64,000 nt of DNA from assembly GCA_944323845.1 (NCBI GenBank), contig CALUUA010000005.1, positions 1 through 64,000 on the forward strand. The letters are read 5' to 3'. Source of the DNA: an uncultured Bacteroidales bacterium (GTDB taxonomy: Bacteria; Bacteroidota; Bacteroidia; Bacteroidales; UBA932). Both the position numbers and the translations under genes were made by a program. Shown here in pieces: positions 8,321 through 15,853 of the stretch. Position 1 is the first letter of the stretch, and each line of letters starts with the position of its first letter. Under the pieces are notes generated by a model. It did no database searches. It saw only the letters and a program-made list of their open reading frames with translations, and was not told the origin of the DNA.

Positions 8321-9415
8321 ATGAACAGCAATTTCTATTGTGTAATAATGGCAGGCGGCATAGGTACCAGATTCTGGCCTATGAGCCGGGTTGCACGCCC
8401 GAAGCAGTTCCTTGAAGTGAATCAGACAGGGAAATCATTCCTGCGTCACACATATGACAGGTTTTCGAGGATAGTCCCTCAGGACAATGTCATCGTCGTC
8501 ACTACCGACAGGCTCGGGGCTCTGGTCAGGGAACAGCTTCCCGAGTTGAAAGAGGAAAATCTCCTGCTGGAACCATACGGACGCGATACCGCCCCCTGCA
8601 TAGCATATGCGACATATACTCTGCTGAAAAGGAATCCGGAAGCGACGATGGTCGTGACTCCGGCCGATCATATAATAGGCGAGGAGGGTTCTTTTTCGGA
8701 AGATCTTCTGGCAGCCATGGAATATTCATCCGGAAAGGATGTGCTGATGACGCTCGGCATGGTGCCGACACGGCCTGATCCGAACTACGGCTACATTCAG
8801 GTGAGCGGAGGCAGATGTTCGGATTCCGGACAGAAAGTAATGAAAGTCAAGACATTTACGGAGAAACCGGATGTAGAGCTGGCCAAAGTGTTCCTCAGTT
8901 CCGGAGAGTTTTTCTGGAATTCTGGAATATTCGTCTGGAGGGCGGACAGCATACGGGCGGAAATGGAAAGATATCTGCCTGAGGTGACCCGGCTTTTCGC
9001 CGGATGGCAGAACGCGATAGGCAGTCCTGTCGAAGATATTTTCATAGAAAAGGCCTATTCGGACTGCATGAAGATATCCATCGACTACGGCGTGATGGAG
9101 AAGACGGCGAAGGCATGGCTTTATCCTGCGCATTTCGACTGGGCAGATGTCGGCACATGGGAGTCACTGTATAACAGCATAAACAAAAAGGACCGGGACG
9201 GGAATGTCTTCAATTCCGATTATGTCCTTTCCAAGGACAATGCCGAATCCCTGATCATATCCGAAAACAGGGACAAGCTCATGGCGGTCACGGGACTGAA
9301 GGATTTCGTGGTGATCGACACGGATGACGTTCTGCTTATCTGTCCGAAAAACGACAAACGGGTGAAGGACTTCATCTCAGGTCTGGCCATGCCGGGCTAC
9401 GAGAAATTCAAATAG
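8321..9415 (+). CDS. manC: Mannose-1-phosphate guanylyltransferase (GDP-mannose pyrophosphorylase)
   Basis: Forms GDP-mannose from mannose-1-phosphate and GTP for glycan synthesis. The nucleotidyltransferase signature MAGGIGTRFWPMSR lies near residues 10-23, followed by RPKQF, a TPADHII segment and FTEKPD. At 364 residues it has the pyrophosphorylase domain and a short beta-helix-like tail but lacks the C-terminal isomerase domain of the bifunctional ManC/AlgA enzymes. It lies 52 bp after yraN. Because GDP-mannose feeds many pathways, its end product here is unknown. Confidence 0.93.
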   Translation: MNSNFYCVIMAGGIGTRFWPMSRVARPKQFLEVNQTGKSFLRHTYDRFSRIVPQDNVIVVTTDRLGALVREQLPELKEENLLLEPYGRDTAPCIAYATYTLLKRNPEATMVVTPADHIIGEEGSFSEDLLAAMEYSSGKDVLMTLGMVPTRPDPNYGYIQVSGGRCSDSGQKVMKVKTFTEKPDVELAKVFLSSGEFFWNSGIFVWRADSIRAEMERYLPEVTRLFAGWQNAIGSPVEDIFIEKAYSDCMKISIDYGVMEKTAKAWLYPAHFDWADVGTWESLYNSINKKDRDGNVFNSDYVLSKDNAESLIISENRDKLMAVTGLKDFVVIDTDDVLLICPKNDKRVKDFISGLAMPGYEKFK

Positions 9416-9435
9416 AAAATTGATAAACTGAGAAT

Positions 9436-9885
9436 ATGGAACTTGAAAAACAGATTCAGGCAGACATGGTTTCTGCCATGAAAGCCAAGGAAACGGTACG
9501 CCTTGCCGCCCTAAGGGGAATAAAGGCCGCCATATTGCTGGCCAGGACTTCCGAAGGGGCGAACGGAGAAGTCAGCGATGCCGACATCGTGAAAATCATA
9601 GGCAAACTCGTAAAGCAGCGTAAGGAAAGCGCGGAAATCTATACGCAGCAGAACCGCCCTGAACTTGCCGCGAACGAGCTGGCAGAGGCTGCCGCCATGG
9701 AGGTTTACCTTCCGAAACAGCTGTCGGAAGAAGAAACGGAGGCTGAACTGAAAAAGATAATTGCCGAAACCGGAGCCTCGAAGATGTCGGATATGGGCAA
9801 GGTAATGGGCATCGCCACCAAGCGTCTTGCCGGACAGGCGGACGGCAGGCTTATCTCCACGCTTGTAAAAAAACTGCTTGCATAA
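9436..9885 (+). CDS. GatB/YqeY domain-containing protein
   Basis: A 149-residue stand-alone YqeY protein, related to the tail domain of the amidotransferase subunit GatB that contacts tRNA. The typical N-terminus (EKQIQADMVSAMKAK), the central KQRKESAEIY stretch and the YLPKQLSEEE motif are present. The function of free YqeY is not established; a role in tRNA recognition is inferred from GatB. It starts 20 bp after manC and the tRNA-Leu gene follows. Confidence 0.9.
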   Translation: MELEKQIQADMVSAMKAKETVRLAALRGIKAAILLARTSEGANGEVSDADIVKIIGKLVKQRKESAEIYTQQNRPELAANELAEAAAMEVYLPKQLSEEETEAELKKIIAETGASKMSDMGKVMGIATKRLAGQADGRLISTLVKKLLA

Positions 9886-9907
9886 ACCGGCCGTTTTTTT
9901 ATCTTTG
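9878..9907 (+). promoter_or_regulatory. Promoter of tRNA-Leu
   Basis: TTG (9878-9880, inside the end of the YqeY gene), a 19-bp spacer and TATCTTTG (9900-9907) match the consensus; the start site would fall about 5 nt before the tRNA. Confidence 0.8.
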
Positions 9908-9917
9908 CAGTCTGATA

Positions 9918-10003
9918 GCTCTGGTGTTGGAATTGGTAGACAAGAGGGACTTAAAATCCCTTGGACAGAAATGTCCGTACGGGTTCGATCCCCGTCCGGA
10001 GCA
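9918..10003 (+). tRNA. tRNA-Leu (UAA)
   Basis: An 86-nt class II tRNA. The acceptor stem is GCTCTGG/CCGGAGC with discriminator A, the anticodon loop CTTAAAA gives anticodon UAA, a long variable arm (about 9960-9975) follows, and the T-arm contains GGTTCGATCC. CCA is not encoded. The YhcH-family gene starts 31 nt downstream without a recognisable promoter of its own. Confidence 0.95.
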
Positions 10004-10034
10004 CTCGGTATGAACCTTTATAATTAATGACGCT

Positions 10035-10460
10035 ATGGAAGACAAACTTAAAAACAATCCGTATTATGCCAAGGCCATAGAGTTCATCCAGACACATGAT
10101 CTGAACGCTCTCGAAAACGGCAAGCATATAATCGACGGAGACAATCTTTTCGTCAACATCGTCGACAGCGACATGAAGACTCCGCAGCAGGCCAGACTTG
10201 AGGTCCATGACAAATATATCGACATTCAGGTGCCGCTTTCCAAGGAAGAGACATTCGGGGTCAAGCCGCGCAGCGAATGCAGGATACCGGACGGAGAGAT
10301 GAACACTGTAAAGGATATCCTTTTCTACAAGGATCCGGTCGAGGAGACGCGTACCATCGCTCCGGGAGAAGCGGTGACATTCGCTCCGGACATGGCACAT
10401 GCCCCTCTTATAGGAGAAGGGAAGATACACAAGGCTATCTTCAAGGTAAAGGTCATCTGA
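10035..10460 (+). CDS. YhcH/YjgK/YiaL family (cupin-like) protein
   Basis: A 141-residue protein of the DUF386 family, which includes YhcH/NanQ (sialic-acid anomerase) and the EbgC beta subunit. Typical features are the early GKHIIDGDNLFVNIVD segment, the EVHDKYIDIQVPL motif and the late FAPDMAHAPLIGEG segment with its metal-binding His. The family acts on sugars, but the substrate cannot be told from sequence. No sugar operon surrounds it: it stands between tRNA-Leu and the convergent PAP2 gene, 16 bp apart. It may be read from the tRNA promoter. Confidence 0.88.
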   Translation: MEDKLKNNPYYAKAIEFIQTHDLNALENGKHIIDGDNLFVNIVDSDMKTPQQARLEVHDKYIDIQVPLSKEETFGVKPRSECRIPDGEMNTVKDILFYKDPVEETRTIAPGEAVTFAPDMAHAPLIGEGKIHKAIFKVKVI

Positions 10461-10476
10461 GACCGGCTGTCATAGC

Positions 10477-11592
10477 CTACCAGAAGAATGACGCCGTCCC
10501 TCCGAGGACGATGGAATGAACCAAAGGCTTTCGCACTGTGAAGCGCACTGCTTCATATGCTGCGAAGGCCTTTATCTTGAAGTTCTCTCCCGTAGTAATC
10601 GCTAGCCCGCATTCCGCGGAGAGGGCGAGGCCGTCCAGAATGCCGGCAGTCGCAGATGTCTGCCGGTTCCCGACAAAGGAATATCCGACGAGAAGTCGGG
10701 TGTCTGCTTCCAATATTCCGGCGAAAGGACGTCTCCAGTATCCCCCGGCCAGACAGTCGTAGGTGTTGAATGACGGTATGTCTGAAGCGATGCATGAGTT
10801 CACTCCGGCACGGAGGGCCACGCCTGCAGTGCCTTTCAGCGCATCGGAGTTGGAGACAGGGATGGATGCTTCTATTCCTGAAGTTCCTCCGCCTGTCAGA
10901 TGAGGCTTGCCGTTCATTCCGAGGAAGAACCTGTATCCGGTGTAAAGCCCGATGTCATAGTATTTGCGTGAAATGTCGAATCCGAAACGGGGCTCGTCCC
11001 AGGCTTCGTTCAGATATCTGTCCTTGAAGATGAGGTCTGCCAGCCAATATCCGAGCTTGACTGATGCTGTGCCTATTACCGCTCCCGCGATTACGTCCGA
11101 CATCCAGTGTCTGTCGTTTATGACGCGGGATATCCCGGTCGCCGCAGCTATGGCATAGCCTCCGAAACTGAACCATGGGCTTCTCCATCCGTATTCTTCG
11201 TGAAGCATGGCGGCTGTCATGAAACTCGTCGCCGTGTGTCCTGAAGGAAAGGAATTGTCGGACGTGCCGTCCGGGCGCGGTCTGCGCACGGTGTATTTCA
11301 CCCCGTTTACGACGGCTGTCATCACCGCCACCGAAAAGGCGTCCGAAACAGCCATCCTTCCCCATGAACTGCGGCTGTCGTATCCGCATATCTTGAGCCC
11401 GAGCGTAAGGGCGGCCGGTGCATATTTCGTGTAGTCGTCTATTCCGTAATGCAGGTCTCCCACGGCATTGAATTTCATCGTCCGGAAACTTTCATCGAAT
11501 GACGGCAGCCGGACTTGTGCCGAAACAGTCCTTCCGCAGAAAAAGAGGCAGGCCAGAATAAGCAGGAACAGGCGTGGTGCTGGATTTTTCAT
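10477..11592 (-). CDS. PAP2-family phosphatase with a C-terminal outer-membrane-like domain
   Basis: A secreted acid-phosphatase-type enzyme. A signal peptide (from MKNPAPRLFL to about VSAQ) is followed by a PAP2 core with all three motifs: KYTVRRPRP, PSGH and SRVINDRHWMSD. The last 150 or so residues alternate short strands and Gly/aromatic residues and end in SFFW, as in outer-membrane barrels. The frame stays open upstream to 11646, but a TATTTTTG box at 11643-11650 overlaps that codon, so I place the start at 11592. Likely substrates are undecaprenyl or lipid A phosphates, which is inference. Confidence 0.82.
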   Translation of the reverse strand: MKNPAPRLFLLILACLFFCGRTVSAQVRLPSFDESFRTMKFNAVGDLHYGIDDYTKYAPAALTLGLKICGYDSRSSWGRMAVSDAFSVAVMTAVVNGVKYTVRRPRPDGTSDNSFPSGHTATSFMTAAMLHEEYGWRSPWFSFGGYAIAAATGISRVINDRHWMSDVIAGAVIGTASVKLGYWLADLIFKDRYLNEAWDEPRFGFDISRKYYDIGLYTGYRFFLGMNGKPHLTGGGTSGIEASIPVSNSDALKGTAGVALRAGVNSCIASDIPSFNTYDCLAGGYWRRPFAGILEADTRLLVGYSFVGNRQTSATAGILDGLALSAECGLAITTGENFKIKAFAAYEAVRFTVRKPLVHSIVLGGTASFFW

Positions 11593-11642
11593 TCGGGACG
11601 GCAGTATCATGTGAGTTATATCGGCTACCAGATGAATTTCTG

Positions 11643-11650
11643 GCAAAAAT
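11643..11650 (-). promoter_or_regulatory. -7 element of the PAP2 gene
   Basis: TATTTTTG on the minus strand (plus: caaaaata). No clear TTG lies at the -33 distance. It decides against the longest reading frame, whose ATG at 11646 overlaps this box. Confidence 0.5.
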
Positions 11651-11654
11651 AAAG

Positions 11655-11662
11655 TAAATTTG
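11655..11662 (+). promoter_or_regulatory. -7 element of the glycosyltransferase gene
   Basis: TAAATTTG lies 22 nt before the ATG at 11685, back to back with the PAP2 -7 box. The -33 part is weak. Confidence 0.5.
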
Positions 11663-11684
11663 TATAATTTCAGAAGAAAATGAT

Positions 11685-12821
11685 ATGAGAATAGCGTTCG
11701 ACGGGAAAAAGGCTGCAGGAAACAGGGCCGGACTCGGAAACTACAGCAGATTTGTCATCAGTTCGCTGGCAAGGCGGTACCCTGACTGCCAGTTCGATGT
11801 ATATGTCAGCAAGAGGCGCGGAAACGGACTTCTGGACCGGATAGAGAAGCTGCCGAACGTCAATATATGCTATCCGAAACATCCTGTCCTGAAATATTTT
11901 CCGAAACTGTGGGAGCGTTACGGCATCCCGCATGAAGTGGCGGAAAGAGGGGCGGACATTTTCCACGGTCTGGGCAACGATCTGCCTGCCGGCATCCGCA
12001 AGGCCGGCCGGACAAAGGCGATAGTGACCATACACGATCTTATTTTCCTGTTTTTCCCGCATACGTATTCCTGGATAAACCGCCATCTGTTCAATCTGAA
12101 GTTCAGATCCTCATGCCGAAAGGCTGACAGGATAATAGCCGTGAGCCAGTGTACGGCGAAGGATATCGTCAAATATTATTTCATCCCGAAGCAGAAGATA
12201 TCCGTGGCATATCAGGGCTGCGATCCGCGGTTCCGGGAAAAGTGTACGGAAGAGCAAAAAGAGGATGTCAGACGGCGTTTTTCTCTGCCGGAAAGGTTTG
12301 TCCTGAATGTCGGGACCATAGAGGAGAGAAAGAATGCGGAACTGATAGTAAGGGCGTTGCAGGAACTTCCGGAACTCAGTCTGGTGATAGTGGGAAAGCG
12401 GACGCCATATGCCGACCGTGTCGAGGCTGCGGCCGTGGAATGCGGAGCGGCCGGGAGGGTGAAGATACTTTCGGGCGTGGCGACGGAAGATCTTCCGGCC
12501 TTTTATCAGATGGCGGAGGTGTTCGTGTATCCGTCCAGATATGAAGGGTTCGGGATACCGGTGCTGGAGGCATTGTGCAGCGGGGTCCCGGCTATCGGGG
12601 CCACGGGCTCCTGCCTGGAGGAGGCCGGAGGGGATGCGGCCTTGTACGCAGACCCTGACGATGCACATGATCTGGCGGAGAAAATTTCACAGGTGATTTC
12701 CGACAGGGAATTGCGGAAGACCATGATAAGGAGGGGGCTGGAGTATTCTATCGGATTCACCGAGGAAGTGCTGGCGGACCGCATGATGGAAATATACAGG
12801 TCCGTACTCTCCGAAGCCTGA
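11685..12821 (+). CDS. Glycosyltransferase family 4 (GT-B)
   Basis: A 378-residue retaining glycosyltransferase of the GT-B fold. The N-terminal half has MRIAFDGKKAAGNRAGLGNYSR, typical of mannosyl/rhamnosyl-type enzymes; the C-terminal half has NVGTIEERKN and the EX7E-type donor site YEGFGIPVLEALCSG. It has no signal peptide and probably acts on the cytoplasmic face of the membrane. It stands alone between the divergent PAP2 gene and the convergent comF (2 bp apart). With manC nearby a GDP-mannose donor is possible but unproven. Confidence 0.9.
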   Translation: MRIAFDGKKAAGNRAGLGNYSRFVISSLARRYPDCQFDVYVSKRRGNGLLDRIEKLPNVNICYPKHPVLKYFPKLWERYGIPHEVAERGADIFHGLGNDLPAGIRKAGRTKAIVTIHDLIFLFFPHTYSWINRHLFNLKFRSSCRKADRIIAVSQCTAKDIVKYYFIPKQKISVAYQGCDPRFREKCTEEQKEDVRRRFSLPERFVLNVGTIEERKNAELIVRALQELPELSLVIVGKRTPYADRVEAAAVECGAAGRVKILSGVATEDLPAFYQMAEVFVYPSRYEGFGIPVLEALCSGVPAIGATGSCLEEAGGDAALYADPDDAHDLAEKISQVISDRELRKTMIRRGLEYSIGFTEEVLADRMMEIYRSVLSEA

Positions 12822-12823
12822 AT

Positions 12824-13582
12824 TCATCCGCTGGTGACAAAGCCGAGGGTGGCCGCGCTGATTCTCGTTCCTGTCCCGAAACGGCTTCTCAATACCTGAT
12901 GGCATGCCGTTATCGTCGCCCCGGTGGTGAAAACATCGTCTACAAGCAGTATATGGGACGGAGAGCAGACGGCAGCCGTCTTCTCCACTAAGCCGAATGC
13001 GCCGTGTACATTGGCGGACTTGTCTTCGACGGAAAGCCTCGTCTGCGTAGCCGTCTGCCGGTTCCGTGTCAGAAGACGCGTTTCCATGACACAGCCCTGT
13101 ATTCCGGCCAGTTCTGCGGCTATCACTTCAGCCTGATTATATCCGCGAGTCCATCTTCTTTTCCAGTGCAGCGGCACGGGGACGACCATGTCCACGTCCG
13201 CGAACCATTCGCACGGGAAGATTTTATTTCCCAGCATTCTGGAGAAATGCCTGCCCTCGCCTAACCTTTTCCGGTATTTCAGTCCTTGGGGAATCTGCCT
13301 GTAGCCGGCTTCCCCGTGATAGAAGAAAAGAGCGGCGGCATATGAATAGCTTTCATATGTCTCTCTGTCAGGATTTTCATCCATGGTACGGCTTATCATG
13401 CCGTTGAACCGGTCGGCCATGCTGTTATGGGGAGACAGCCAGAAACGCGTAAAGGGAAAATCAGCCGAGCAGTATATGCACAGATGATTTTCCCTTGTTC
13501 CGAGCTGTCTTCCGCAGACCATGCAGCATCTGGGCAGAGCCAGATCCGCGAGGCTTTCAAGACAATATTTCAGATTTTCCAT
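12824..13582 (-). CDS. comF: ComF family phosphoribosyltransferase-like protein
   Basis: A 252-residue ComF protein, involved in DNA uptake and transformation in competent bacteria. The N-terminal zinc-finger cysteines (CCMVCGRQL, then CIYC) and the C-terminal phosphoribosyltransferase motif ILLVDDVFTTGATI are both present. A TATATTTG box at 13590-13597 is only 8 nt before the ATG, so the transcript may be almost leaderless if that box is used; otherwise it is read through from fabG, 75 bp upstream. Confidence 0.92.
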   Translation of the reverse strand: MENLKYCLESLADLALPRCCMVCGRQLGTRENHLCIYCSADFPFTRFWLSPHNSMADRFNGMISRTMDENPDRETYESYSYAAALFFYHGEAGYRQIPQGLKYRKRLGEGRHFSRMLGNKIFPCEWFADVDMVVPVPLHWKRRWTRGYNQAEVIAAELAGIQGCVMETRLLTRNRQTATQTRLSVEDKSANVHGAFGLVEKTAAVCSPSHILLVDDVFTTGATITACHQVLRSRFGTGTRISAATLGFVTSG

Positions 13583-13657
13583 TTTTCCTCAAATATACCT
13601 GCCTCAGGATGCAGGCATGTATGGAAAAGGAAAAATATTTTCAGGAAAAAGAAAAAT

Positions 13658-14404
13658 TTAGCAATTCATGGCGCCGCAGCAGTGGATGACCTGACCGCTG
13701 ACGTATGATGAAAGTTCGGATCCGAGGAAGAGGGCTACATTGGCCACATCTTCAGGAGTACCGCCGCGTCTGAGCGGGATCTGCTTTTCCCATTCTTCGC
13801 GCACCTTCTCCGGAAGGGCGTTGGTCATGTCTGTAATGATGAATCCCGGAGCGATGCAGTTCGCACGGATTCCGCGAGGGCCCATTTCCTTGGCTATGGA
13901 TTTGGCTAATCCGATGAGTCCGGCTTTCGAAGCGGAGTAGTTGCACTGTCCTGCATTTCCGGATACGCCCACTACTGAAGACATGTTGATGATGCTGCCC
14001 TTACGCTGCTTTGCCATGACAGGTGTCACTGCATGGATGAAGTTGAAGGCAGACTTGAGGTTCACGTTGATGACGGCATCCCACTGGGCTTCGGTCATTC
14101 TCATCATGAGCCCGTCTTTTGTGATGCCTGCATTGTTCACGAGGATGTCGATATGTCCGAATTCGTTCAGGATTTCGGTCACGACCTTGTGTGTCTCTTC
14201 GAAATCGGCCGCATTCGATGCATATGCCTTGACCTTTACTCCGAATGCTTCGAGTTCCTTTACGGTAGCTTCAGCAGCTTCGTTGATTACCAGGTCAGTG
14301 AATGCGATGTCGGCACCTTCCGATGCATATTTCAGTGCAATAGCTTTTCCGATTCCTCTTGCCGCTCCGGTTATCAGGGCGACTTTCCCGTTTAGAAGTC
14401 CCAT
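13658..14404 (-). CDS. fabG: 3-oxoacyl-[ACP] reductase FabG
   Basis: NADPH-dependent reductase of fatty-acid elongation (248 residues, the usual length). The Rossmann motif TGAARGIGKAIA lies at about residues 13-24, NNAG near 90, and the catalytic Ser and YSASK follow. The C-terminus ends SGQVIHCCGAMNC, with three Cys in the last seven residues, whereas many FabG proteins end in a GGM-type sequence. It has its own promoter, and comF follows on the same strand. Other short-chain dehydrogenases are possible but the FabG match is strong. Confidence 0.92.
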   Translation of the reverse strand: MGLLNGKVALITGAARGIGKAIALKYASEGADIAFTDLVINEAAEATVKELEAFGVKVKAYASNAADFEETHKVVTEILNEFGHIDILVNNAGITKDGLMMRMTEAQWDAVINVNLKSAFNFIHAVTPVMAKQRKGSIINMSSVVGVSGNAGQCNYSASKAGLIGLAKSIAKEMGPRGIRANCIAPGFIITDMTNALPEKVREEWEKQIPLRRGGTPEDVANVALFLGSELSSYVSGQVIHCCGAMNC

Positions 14405-14443
14405 TTTGTCTCTATTTTAAATGTTAGCTTTCGAATTGTCCCG

Positions 14444-14473
14444 CAAAAATACTGAAAATTTGCCTTTGTCCAA
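14444..14473 (-). promoter_or_regulatory. Promoter of fabG
   Basis: On the minus strand TTG (14471-14473), a 19-bp spacer and TATTTTTG (14444-14451) match the consensus exactly. Confidence 0.85.
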
Positions 14474-14543
14474 TACTTTGCCGGCAGAAACATCCGGTCA
14501 TCATTATTCCTCCGATTTTTATCCGTAAGTGGGCGAGTTTATT

Positions 14544-14551
14544 TATCTTTG
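14544..14551 (+). promoter_or_regulatory. -7 element of ahcY
   Basis: TATCTTTG lies 29 bp before the ahcY ATG. The -33 position is T-rich without a clean TTG. No riboswitch-like fold was recognised in the short leader. Confidence 0.65.
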
Positions 14552-14579
14552 CACCCTGATTTAAAAAAGGATTGCAGAT

Positions 14580-15836
14580 ATGGCACATGAGATAAGAAAT
14601 CCGGAACTTTGGCCGGACGGCCGGATGAAGATAGACTGGGTAAGGCACAATATGCCTCTTTTGAACGGGCTGGAACAGGAATTTATCCGTGAGAAGCCCT
14701 TCGAAGGTCTGAAAATAGCGCTTTCCGTCCATCTGGAGGCGAAGACCGCCTACCTTTGCGAAGTCCTTGCCGCGGGCGGGGCAAGCATGTATGTGACCGG
14801 AAGCAATCCTCTTTCCACTCAGGATGACGTGGCGGCAGCCCTGGTCCATGAGGGCCTGAACGTCTTCGCCTGGTACGGAGCCACATCCGAGGATTACAAA
14901 AGACATATCCGCAATGTGCTTGAGACAGGACCGAATATCATCATAGATGACGGAGGCGATCTGGTCTCCCTCATGCATTCCGAGTTCCGACACCTCATTC
15001 CTGAGGTGATCGGAGGCTGCGAAGAGACTACCACCGGCATACTCAGGCTCCAGTCCATGAACAGGGCTCATACTCTCTTGTTCCCGATGATGCTGGTGAA
15101 CAATGCCGGCTGCAAGCATCTTTTCGACAACCGATACGGTACCGGCCAGTCTGTATGGACAGGGATAAACCGGACGACAAATCTTATCGTGGCAGGAAAG
15201 ACAGTCGTGGTGGCAGGCTACGGCTGGTGCGGCAAGGGAGTGGCGATGCGGGCCAAGGGACAGGGAGCGAAGGTGATTGTCACGGAAGTGGATCCTATCA
15301 AGGCGATGGAAGCCGTGATGGACGGCTTCATGGTGATGAAAATGTCCGACGCGGCCTCGCAGGGTGATGTGTTCGTGACCGTGACAGGCTGCAAAGGAGT
15401 CATCACAGCCTCCGATTTCCTGAAAATGAAGGACGGAGCCATATGCTGCAACGCCGGCCATTTCGATGTCGAGGTGGATGTAGCCGCCCTCCGGCAGATG
15501 GCGGTGGAGGTCAGACCGGCCAGACAGAATATCATGGGATACAGGCTGTCGAACGGGAACATCGTCTATATTCTGGCGGAAGGCCGGCTTGTGAATCTGG
15601 CTGCGGGCGACGGCCATCCGGCTGAAATCATGGACATGTCCTTCGCCATCCAGGCATTGAGCGCGAAATATCTGGTGGAGAACAGGGCAGTGATACCGAG
15701 GACTCCCGGACGTATGGTGAACGATGTGCCGGAATCCATCGACATTGAGGTCGCCCGCCGCGAACTCGTCTCATGGGGATGCGAGATAGATACCCTTACG
15801 GAAGAGCAGCGCGCATATCTTTACGGAGCCGAATAG
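14580..15836 (+). CDS. ahcY: Adenosylhomocysteinase, short form
   Basis: NAD-dependent hydrolase that turns S-adenosylhomocysteine into adenosine and homocysteine, closing the methyl cycle in which metK (60186-61541) makes SAM. Visible are HLEAKTAYL and EETTTGILRL in the substrate domain, the NAD-binding VVVAGYGWCGKG near residue 210 and GDGHPAEIMDMSFA near the end. At 418 residues it lacks the insert and the Lys-Tyr C-terminal tail of the larger enzymes, so it resembles the compact type known from Thermotoga and archaea. Some such enzymes prefer S-inosylhomocysteine. Confidence 0.92.
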   Translation: MAHEIRNPELWPDGRMKIDWVRHNMPLLNGLEQEFIREKPFEGLKIALSVHLEAKTAYLCEVLAAGGASMYVTGSNPLSTQDDVAAALVHEGLNVFAWYGATSEDYKRHIRNVLETGPNIIIDDGGDLVSLMHSEFRHLIPEVIGGCEETTTGILRLQSMNRAHTLLFPMMLVNNAGCKHLFDNRYGTGQSVWTGINRTTNLIVAGKTVVVAGYGWCGKGVAMRAKGQGAKVIVTEVDPIKAMEAVMDGFMVMKMSDAASQGDVFVTVTGCKGVITASDFLKMKDGAICCNAGHFDVEVDVAALRQMAVEVRPARQNIMGYRLSNGNIVYILAEGRLVNLAAGDGHPAEIMDMSFAIQALSAKYLVENRAVIPRTPGRMVNDVPESIDIEVARRELVSWGCEIDTLTEEQRAYLYGAE

Positions 15837-15853
15837 AGGACTCCGGCTCCGGA

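Noticed and set aside
9951..10430. A minus-strand frame crossing tRNA-Leu and the YhcH-family gene
   Set aside because: It overlaps a real tRNA and an intact protein gene.
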